Shown: in pieces, positions 31,901 through 36,201 of the stretch
Position numbering within the stretch: position 1 is the stretch's first letter
Layout: each line of letters opens with the position of its first letter
Assembly (NCBI GenBank): GCA_025964575.1
Contig: JAOPYO010000269.1
Coordinates: 1 to 36,201, forward strand
DNA: 36,201 bases
From: Actinomycetes bacterium
Lineage (GTDB): Bacteria; Actinomycetota; Actinomycetes; Streptosporangiales; Streptosporangiaceae
Direction: 5' to 3'
Translations under genes and position numbers: made by a program
The notes under the pieces: model-generated
The model's database searches: none
What the model was told of the DNA's origin: nothing
The model's input: only the letters and a program-made list of their open reading frames with translations

Positions 31901-32909
31901 ACGTATCGCCCTGCAATCCACTTTCGGCACCCGAGTTGAACTCCGCCTCGGGGACCCCGCCGAATCCACCGTCAACCGGCGGCTCGCCGAAACCCTCAAC
32001 TCCGGCAGTCCTGGCCGCGCCCTCACCGACGCCGGACTGTTCGCCCACACCGCCCTGCCCCGAATCGACGGCCACCCCCACACCGCGGGAGTCATCGAAG
32101 CGATCGAAAGCACCGCATCGGCCATCCGCGCCGCCTGGCCGGGCGACCTGGCCCCAGCCGTACGAGTCCTTCCCCACCGCCTGCCCGCCATCGAACTCCC
32201 GCCCCTGCGCAGAGAACGACAGCGCATACCGATCGGCGTCGACGAGACCGACCTCGCTCCCGTCGTACTGGACCTTTTCCACCACGACCAGAACCTGCTG
32301 ATCTTCGGCGACGGTGAATGCGGCAAGACCAACCTGCTCCGCCTCATCGCCACCGGCCTGGTCACCCGCCACGACCCCAGCGAACTCGTCCTCGCCGTCT
32401 TCGACCCGCGTCGTGGTCTGCGCGGCATCGTCGACGACGAATATCTCGGCGGCTATGCCGACAGCATCCCCGCTTGCGCCGCCCTGGCCACCGGAGTCTG
32501 CAAAATCCTCGCCGAACGCCGGCCCGGCGAGGCCGCTCCCACTGGACAGCCCTGGTTCACCGGCCCCCACATCGTCGTCCTCGCCGACGACTACGACATC
32601 ATCACGACCGCAGGCCAGCAGCCACTCTCCGACTTCGTCCCCCACGTACCGTCCGGCCGCGACATCGGCCTGCACTTCATCGTGACCCGCCGCGTCGCCG
32701 GGGCCTCCCGCGGCCTGTACGACCCGCTCGTGCAAGCAGTACGAGAGACCGGATCCGCTGCCCTGCTCATGACCGGTGACCGAGGGGAAGGACAACTCTT
32801 TCCCGGCCTGTACGCCGACGCCCAGCCACCCGGCCGCGGCCACTGGCTCCGCCGAGGAGAACCACGCCGCCTCATCCAAACCGCCCTCAGCGACAACGAG
32901 CCACGATGA
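28929..32909 (+). CDS. eccC: EccC, FtsK/SpoIIIE-type ATPase motor of the type VII system
   Basis: A 1326-aa protein, the full-length single-chain form. Two N-terminal membrane helices at about residues 47-84 (GVMGSLVMMTIIRSGAFIVL, IVLVVAGAGGLLLVMS) are followed by a DUF-type stalk. Then come three ATPase domains with Walker A loops GATGSGKS (488-495), GAPQSGKT (841-848) and GDGECGKT (1127-1134). The first has Walker B VVIDEF (598-603). All three keep the P-loop lysine; in mycobacteria the later domains bind substrate peptides (known). It powers export of the WXG100-like proteins and the effector. GTG 28929 overlaps the upstream TGA, and its own stop overlaps the next ATG. Confidence 0.96.
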   Translation: MTARVVHRPARTTRFPASSDSRAVEAPPTMPEGRTAGSMTAILPMAGVMGSLVMMTIIRSGAFIVLGAIVLVVAGAGGLLLVMSHRGQAGRARKQQRERYLDYLERLREELAAAEREDRARGGLLHPPPFGLYDVVRDPARLWERRRTDHDFLSLRAGAGQMPGPAMHLKEQGSALQPPDPFMLAEATALMRRFSVAADMPLTVPMDRVGNISVVADREAGLAVVRALLAQLAVFHAPDDVELALAIPQQRRADWGWITWLPHVLDPGLRDGPVAARRIAPDPAALTALLREDLTQRATYAAEIRRGLEQKEALTLMRRLVVVHDGHGAPARELPRPDEAVSLQLMGITVVHLVAQRVHEPGSVAVRITVGGDQITIEDLREELPVVSTGALDATGPATAEALARMLAPLRLSADSVEDTPYAGAADFATLMGIPDLDAPNLTAFWAPRSERAFLRVPIGTDDTGSPVLLDLKEAAQLGMGPHGLCVGATGSGKSELLRTLVLALAATHPPEQLAMMLIDYKGGATFAPFADLPHVAGLITNLEDDAALIERAHASLAGEVQHRQQVLRNAGDIANIGDYAALRSHRPELEPLPHLLVVIDEFAELLTARPDFIDLLVSIGRIGRSIGVHLLLSSQRIEAGKLRGLETYLSYRLALRTFSEDESRAVLESPDAFHLPPLPGFAYLKVDTSVYLRFKATYVSGAYRPPLTEPEPADSTGPLVLPYGLYNLTLNDQQSARAAAQPTLPERTTGPTPLKVLATRLTEAAGDIRVPRIWLPPLPECLTLDQIAGPIRVDADGMHLRQPPGSLQIPLGLLDDPARQRQDLWTLDLTTGGGHVAVMGAPQSGKTTLLRTLILSLALTHTPRQVAVYVLDLTGAGLHALTGLPHVGGVASRADRERIRRTLEEIRAMLTRREDVFRTRGIDSVERLRQLHAAGHLPELPCAEVVLVIDGFSALRSDFDDLEEAVADLLQRGGGYGIHVVAGMPRWNDVRIALQSTFGTRVELRLGDPAESTVNRRLAETLNSGSPGRALTDAGLFAHTALPRIDGHPHTAGVIEAIESTASAIRAAWPGDLAPAVRVLPHRLPAIELPPLRRERQRIPIGVDETDLAPVVLDLFHHDQNLLIFGDGECGKTNLLRLIATGLVTRHDPSELVLAVFDPRRGLRGIVDDEYLGGYADSIPACAALATGVCKILAERRPGEAAPTGQPWFTGPHIVVLADDYDIITTAGQQPLSDFVPHVPSGRDIGLHFIVTRRVAGASRGLYDPLVQAVRETGSAALLMTGDRGEGQLFPGLYADAQPPGRGHWLRRGEPRRLIQTALSDNEPR

Positions 32910-33271
32910 CCTACGACGTCATCGCCCTGCTTCGCGGTACTCCGGACACCAGCGCGATCCTGGCCGCCATCCTCGACGCGGGCGAAGACCTTCAACTCGA
33001 CACGATCGAAGGCGCCGGAATCATCGCCGTCCACGATCCTGACGGCCAGCCGCTCGCCGCCATCGAAGCACCCGTACTCATCCAGGTCGACGGTGAAGCC
33101 GAACGCCTTCTCGGTCCCATCGCCGCGCACCTGAGGCCGCCCCTGTGGTGGCTGGAGATCCACGCCCTCGAACGCTCCGGTGCTGGCACCGTCGCCCGTA
33201 CGATCGCCGCCTCCCTCACCGCTCGGCTGGAAGGCATCGTCTGGCATCCGGACGAGGTGAGCACCCGGTGA
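32906..33271 (+). CDS. Small T7SS-operon protein of unknown function
   Basis: A 121-aa soluble alpha/beta protein (MTYDVIALLRGTPDTSAILA, GIIAVHDPDGQPLAAIEAPV, PLWWLEIHALERSGAGTVAR). ATG 32906 overlaps the eccC stop, and its TGA overlaps the next GTG, so it is part of a translationally coupled chain. Proteins of this size accompany DUF6177 genes in actinomycete T7SS loci (family impression). It might form a cytoplasmic complex with DUF6177, but no motif reveals an activity. Confidence 0.83.
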   Translation: MTYDVIALLRGTPDTSAILAAILDAGEDLQLDTIEGAGIIAVHDPDGQPLAAIEAPVLIQVDGEAERLLGPIAAHLRPPLWWLEIHALERSGAGTVARTIAASLTARLEGIVWHPDEVSTR

Positions 33272-34287
33272 CCGAGCTCGGGTTTCCGCTCTTCGACCTC
33301 GTCAGCGACACCACCGCGATCCTCATGGTCAAGCGGCCGGTGGTGGCACTGTCGCCCTGGCTCACCACCGCCATCCGGACGGCGGCCGATGCTGGACTCG
33401 CCCTGCAGATCGTCACTCCCACCACCGCCCGGCTCACCATGCCGATGTACTCCGTCCTGACCGAGCCGCACGTCCGCTGGGTCGCCGGGCACTCCGACGG
33501 CTTCTACGACGGCTCCACCGGCGTCATCCTGCACTTCGACGGAACCGGCTTCAGCACAACCCTCGACTCCGACGGCCGACCCGAACTCGCTGAGCTTTTC
33601 GGGGCCGCCGAACGCGGCACCGGCACTCGGTTCACCATCGACTTTCGAGTACTGCAGCCGCCGGTCCAGTCGACCGTGCTCGGCCTGGCGACCGAGCTCG
33701 TCTACGAAGCCTTCACCGGCCGCTTGCCATCAGGGTGGGGTACCAGTGAACCGGCCGCACTCACCTGGCGCCCCCGCGAGATCACCAGGCTCTGCCACGA
33801 TCGTGTCCCCACATGGTTCTGTCACACCGGGCTCGGACAACGCCCGGCTATCGGCACCACTCGGGTAACCCGCACCGACACGGGAATCGAAGAACAGGTC
33901 ACCATCCATATGGGTTACGGAAGTGAAGAGGACCTTCCGCTCACTACGCTCTCCAAGGCCGTCTCCGACCTCGCCGCCGAACACGACCTCATCGAAGCGG
34001 TGGTCCACGCCAGTCCTGGCCGCCCGGACCTCACGGTCGCCCCGGCCTTTACCGGACTGCCTCTGCCCATCGGTATAGCGCTCGGTAAGGAGGCGGTCCG
34101 GCAGATCGGCCACGACCGGGCGTTCACTACACCCGGCGTGACCACGAAGGCCATCGGGAACCGGCGGAACCCAGCAGCGTGGTACACCGTGGGCGACGGC
34201 GATACGCCCGAGGCATGGTCAGTCCTCGCGGAACTGATGCGACGTATCCAACCAGGAGGCACGTTCGACCCTGCGCAAGATTCGTGA
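33268..34287 (+). CDS. DUF6177 family protein of the T7SS locus
   Basis: A 339-aa protein from GTG 33268, in GTGA overlap with the preceding gene. It begins with the family hallmark VTELGFPLFDLVSDTTAILM, VKRPVVALSPWLTTAIRTAA, then TPTTARLTMPMYSVLTEPHV, VRWVAGHSDGFYDG. It is predicted soluble and mixed alpha/beta. DUF6177 is restricted to actinobacteria and typically encoded at the end of reduced T7SS operons (known co-occurrence; biochemical role unknown). It closes the rightward operon; no clear terminator follows before the IS debris at 34340. Confidence 0.88.
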   Translation: MTELGFPLFDLVSDTTAILMVKRPVVALSPWLTTAIRTAADAGLALQIVTPTTARLTMPMYSVLTEPHVRWVAGHSDGFYDGSTGVILHFDGTGFSTTLDSDGRPELAELFGAAERGTGTRFTIDFRVLQPPVQSTVLGLATELVYEAFTGRLPSGWGTSEPAALTWRPREITRLCHDRVPTWFCHTGLGQRPAIGTTRVTRTDTGIEEQVTIHMGYGSEEDLPLTTLSKAVSDLAAEHDLIEAVVHASPGRPDLTVAPAFTGLPLPIGIALGKEAVRQIGHDRAFTTPGVTTKAIGNRRNPAAWYTVGDGDTPEAWSVLAELMRRIQPGGTFDPAQDS

Positions 34288-34339
34288 GCCAGGATCCGCA
34301 CGTCCGCTGCGGCGGCCCCCGCATGGTCGGTGAGGTCCG

Positions 34340-34460
34340 CCCCAGTACCAGACCGAGTGGGCCGCCATCACTGCGGTGGCCGCGAAGTTGGGGATCGGTG
34401 TGCCGAGACGTTGCGTACCTGGGTGCCAGGGGCCGAGGCTAACCGCCCCGGCCTTCCCGG
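34340..34460 (+). mobile_element. Remnant of an IS3-family transposase OrfA
   Basis: Two frames together read like OrfA: QTEWAAITAVAAKLGIGV in one frame, then AETLRTWVPGAEANRPG after a shift near 34400. The pattern W-A-AI-x-x-VA-x-KLG-I followed by ETLR-x-WV-x-x-AE is the HTH of IS3-type OrfA. No OrfB, terminal inverted repeats or start codon are seen nearby, so this is debris of an old insertion at the end of the secretion operon. Confidence 0.65.
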
Positions 34461-34479
34461 ACCAAGGCGCCGACCCGCC

Positions 34480-34720
34480 ACGGCTGCGGCCGGAGTACGT
34501 CGAGCACGGGTTCTGCCGCAGCGGCCCGCTGATCTACACCGACACGCTCGCTCAGGCCAGGGCCGCTGCGAAGGAGGTGCTGTACCGCCGGTACTCCACC
34601 GGGCGGGCTCTGCGCTGTCCAGTGTGAGCTCGTGGCCGATAACGGACGACGTTGGGCGGAGATGCGGTCAGGTCGGATGCCGCATTACGCCGCGTATGAA
34701 CACGATCTGCTCGATCATGG
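34480..34720 (+). pseudogene. Small hypothetical gene, frameshifted
   Basis: One frame gives LRPEYVEHGFCRSGPLIYTD and TLAQARAAAKEVLYRRYSTG up to a stop at 34625-34627. The next frame continues naturally with CELVADNGRRWAEMRSGRMP and HYAAYEHDLL. Read together with a one-base shift near 34620 they make a plausible small soluble protein. The usual start is missing next to the IS remnant. Function unknown. Confidence 0.45.
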
Positions 34721-34724
34721 TCGC

Positions 34725-35495
34725 ATGGTAGTCCGATATTACGAGTACCTGTCCGAGGCGAAGATCAACATGCTCTACGGACAGTTGGACGGCATGCCGA
34801 AGCCCAAAGGCCGCGAGATCGGCATGGACCTCAAGCTCATCAAAGTCAGCCAGAAGACAGACGCTCAGCAAGGGCCTTCAGTGTTCGAGAAGCTGGCCGC
34901 CGTTGAAGATTGGATCTACGCCCACGAGCCTGTCGGAACGCCAGCCGAACCCCAAGCATGGATCTACGGCCGACTGCCGTTGGCGACGACTATTTTTACC
35001 GCTAGCGCCAATCCCTCGCCAGCCGAGATCTCAGAGGGGGCTATCTTGTTCGCGGGCGTTACTGATGATGGCGAGTACCTGATGATGGGCGGATCAGCCC
35101 ATCATCTTACTGCAGGGCGATCCTATCCGAACGCAGCATCCCAGTACCCGCACCTTCTCATGTCTGCGGGCCCTACCCTGCGCAACTTGCTGTACCGATA
35201 CGCCAAGACCATTGGTGTGATCGTCGCGGAGGAAGACATGGCCGATCCAAACAACGGTCGTCAGGCCTCAATCGACTGGGAGATGATCGCTCGACCTGCC
35301 AAGGACATCATAGAAGCTTCCTACATGATGGACTCTCGCGGCGAATGTGAGTTCTTGGCCAAACGGATTCAATTTGCGGAACGCTCAAGACAGTCCTCGC
35401 CCGCCAGCGCTTTCGATGAGCTGCTGAGGGCAAGCGAACCGAACGGCCAAAGGGCGACCCTCGCCACTCCCCTGTTCGTCGCCCTCACGGAATAA
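34725..35495 (+). CDS. DUF7019 family protein
   Basis: A 256-aa protein. The family signature begins at ATG 34725 with MVVRYYEYLSEAKINMLYGQ, so this start is preferred over GTG 34632, whose extra codons appear to belong to a broken upstream gene. Other family-like blocks are FEKLAAVEDWIYAHEPVGTP, WIYGRLPLATTIF, ILFAGVTDDGEYLMMGGSAH and HLLMSAGPTLRNLLYRYAKT. It is predicted soluble and cytoplasmic. DUF7019 is an actinobacterial family without known activity. GC-poorer codons than the secretion genes suggest separate acquisition. No ribosome-binding site is evident. Confidence 0.82.
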   Translation: MVVRYYEYLSEAKINMLYGQLDGMPKPKGREIGMDLKLIKVSQKTDAQQGPSVFEKLAAVEDWIYAHEPVGTPAEPQAWIYGRLPLATTIFTASANPSPAEISEGAILFAGVTDDGEYLMMGGSAHHLTAGRSYPNAASQYPHLLMSAGPTLRNLLYRYAKTIGVIVAEEDMADPNNGRQASIDWEMIARPAKDIIEASYMMDSRGECEFLAKRIQFAERSRQSSPASAFDELLRASEPNGQRATLATPLFVALTE

Positions 35496-35936
35496 CCAGA
35501 CCGAAGGTGGGCTGCATAGCCAACAAGCTCGCAACGCGATCGAGCGGCAATTGCACATCACTATGTTGACAGCTGGGTTGCGACTGGCTGCTACTGATCT
35601 TGAAGGGTCAGGGTCATACCGGGCCTGCTCGTTGAGTCGTGGCGTGTCCCGCACCAACTGCCCACGCCTGTGCGGGACACGCCGCGAGTCAACAAACGCT
35701 GGCGGTTCATCCTCAGAACCTCCGCAAAGAATGGGCCTCGTTGAGCGATCTTAAATGGGCGCCTACCCTGGTGGCGCTCCGAACCTTGACCACGCATCCT
35801 GTGGGTCCGATAGGGGGCCGGGAGGGGTCCGGACTGGCCTTGACTAGCCCGGACCCTCCATAACCCGAACACGCTCTGACCTGCAAAAACAAGATTGCAG
35901 ATCATTGAGGCGGACCCACAATTACCCGATACAGGA
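35496..35936. other. Noncoding right end of the island (attachment arm)
   Basis: About 440 bases without a supported gene. From 35801 on the sequence is the arm next to the attachment core and has a diverged copy at 20181-20315. TGTGGGTCCGAT occurs at 35800-35811 and again, in the same orientation, at 195-206 inside the left end, a possible arm-type integrase-binding sequence. The inverted repeat GGTCCGGACTGGCC / GACTAGCCCGGACC (about 35825-35853) may be a hairpin. Confidence 0.5.
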
Positions 35937-35994
35937 CACTGCTAATGCGGTTTGGGTGTAAGCCCATCGGGAGTTCAAATCTCCCATCCTCCGC
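35937..35994 (+). repeat. Right attachment site (58-bp copy of tRNA-Ser 3' end)
   Basis: Identical over 58 bases to 70-127. It lacks the tRNA 5' half and is therefore not a tRNA gene. It marks the right end of the first island and, because a second integrase gene begins immediately to its right, also the left end of a second island. The 3' end of that integrase gene lies inside the repeat. Confidence 0.95.
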
Positions 35995-36201
35995 TTCTCA
36001 CCAGCGGTTTCCTCGATGCTAGATCTGTCGAGGGAGCCGCTGGTTGTCGTTTAGGGGCCGATAGGGGGCCGGAGCGGCGTGGGACCATCGCGGCGGTGGC
36101 TTCGGCGGCTTGCTGAGCCAGCTCGGGAATGATCGACGTGTAGGTGTCGGCGGTGAACGCCGAGCGAGCGTGCCCCAGTGTTTCGCTGATCACTTTCATG
36201 T
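35975..36201 (-). CDS. int: Tyrosine integrase of the second island, C-terminal part (runs off window)
   Basis: The visible 74 codons hold the end of the catalytic domain: MKVISETLGHARSAFTADTY (the LGH motif and the catalytic tyrosine in DTYTSIIPEL), then QQAAEATAAMVPRRSGP. The same segment in the first island's integrase is highly similar (MKVISETLGHARSSFTSDVY), so the two islands use related recombinases and the same target. This frame is open through the window's visible part, unlike the first integrase. Its last residues (VRSGGWEI) and stop are encoded within the 58-bp tRNA-derived repeat, so the C terminus depends on the attachment site. The 5' part lies beyond base 36201. Confidence 0.9.
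   Translation of the reverse strand, partial: MKVISETLGHARSAFTADTYTSIIPELAQQAAEATAAMVPRRSGPLSAPKRQPAAPSTDLASRKPLVRSGGWEI
36000..36044. terminator. Hairpin beside the second attachment site
   Basis: Arms 36000-36016 and 36028-36044 pair at 14 of 17 positions around an 11-base loop, starting and ending with ACCAGCGG/CCGCTGGT exactly like the hairpin at 133-177. There is no strong T-run on the right side (TTGTCGTTT). It lies within the end of the second integrase reading frame, so it may be a recombination or regulatory structure as well as a terminator. Confidence 0.5.

Noticed and set aside
28989..32879. Long open frames on the minus strand (542 and 661 codons) across eccC
   Set aside because: They are antisense shadows produced by the high GC of eccC. 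They have no domain, no start signals, and the plus strand carries three Walker boxes and overlapping operon neighbours.
35937..35994. Second tRNA-Ser gene at the right repeat
   Set aside because: Only the anticodon-to-3' half is present; the acceptor 5' strand and D arm are missing, so it cannot fold into a tRNA.
1..36201. CRISPR array, rRNA gene, plasmid replication or conjugation genes
   Set aside because: No regularly spaced repeats, no rRNA sequence, and no replication initiator, TraB-type translocase or relaxase was seen; the FtsK-like protein present is EccC by its three ATPase domains and operon.

Overview
The window is high-GC DNA with GTG/TTG starts, strongly GC-biased third codon positions and actinomycete-specific families (DUF6338, DUF6177, DUF6507, DUF7019, EccC/EccD). 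It is best read as the chromosome of a filamentous actinomycete, probably Streptosporangiales-like; the genus is inference. It is almost exactly one integrated genomic island in a tRNA-Ser(GCT) gene, followed by the start of a second, related island. The intact tRNA is at 38-126. A perfect 58-bp copy of its 3' end recurs at 35937-35994. Each copy is followed by a hairpin and a leftward tyrosine-integrase gene. The first integrase is dead (one frameshift plus an in-frame TAG); the second runs off the right edge.

Layout. 0.1-1.7 kb: integrase pseudogene. 2.0-3.1 kb: three-gene leftward operon with an ECF sigma factor. 3.6-6.7 kb: membrane-anchored or exported proteins, including a PQQ-type beta-propeller. 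7.0-11.1 kb: a remnant secreted protein, then a leftward cluster of HEAT-repeat, DUF4240 (frameshifted) and other proteins. 11.2-16.2 kb: a graveyard of gene fragments (SF1 helicase-nuclease tail, TPR regulator, phosphotransferase, frameshifted hypothetical) with an intact NYN-OST-HTH gene and small genes among them. 16.3-20.1 kb: a large CHAT-protease protein and a divergent DUF6338 gene. 20.18-20.32 kb: a decayed copy of the sequence next to the right attachment site, which suggests the island was built in at least two steps.

20.5-34.3 kb is the functional core: a divergent, reduced type VII (ESX-like) secretion locus. Rightward genes encode a small membrane protein, EccD, a MinD/EspI-like ATPase, a three-ATPase-domain EccC, a 121-aa protein and a DUF6177 protein; neighbours overlap by four to fourteen bases from EccD onward. 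Leftward genes encode two WXG100/ESAT-6-like proteins, a DUF6507 protein and an 855-aa effector. The effector has an N-terminal WXG-type helical region, a long Gly/Pro/His-rich linker, and a C-terminal domain that is recognisably FolD (methylenetetrahydrofolate dehydrogenase/cyclohydrolase). A folate-enzyme domain in the position of a polymorphic toxin tip is the most striking thing here. An amidase-signature enzyme converges on it tail to tail, and a 158-aa orphan lies beyond. No EccB, EccE or mycosin gene is visible.

34.3-35.5 kb holds IS3 OrfA debris, a broken small gene and a DUF7019 gene. After that come the noncoding attachment-site arm and the second island.
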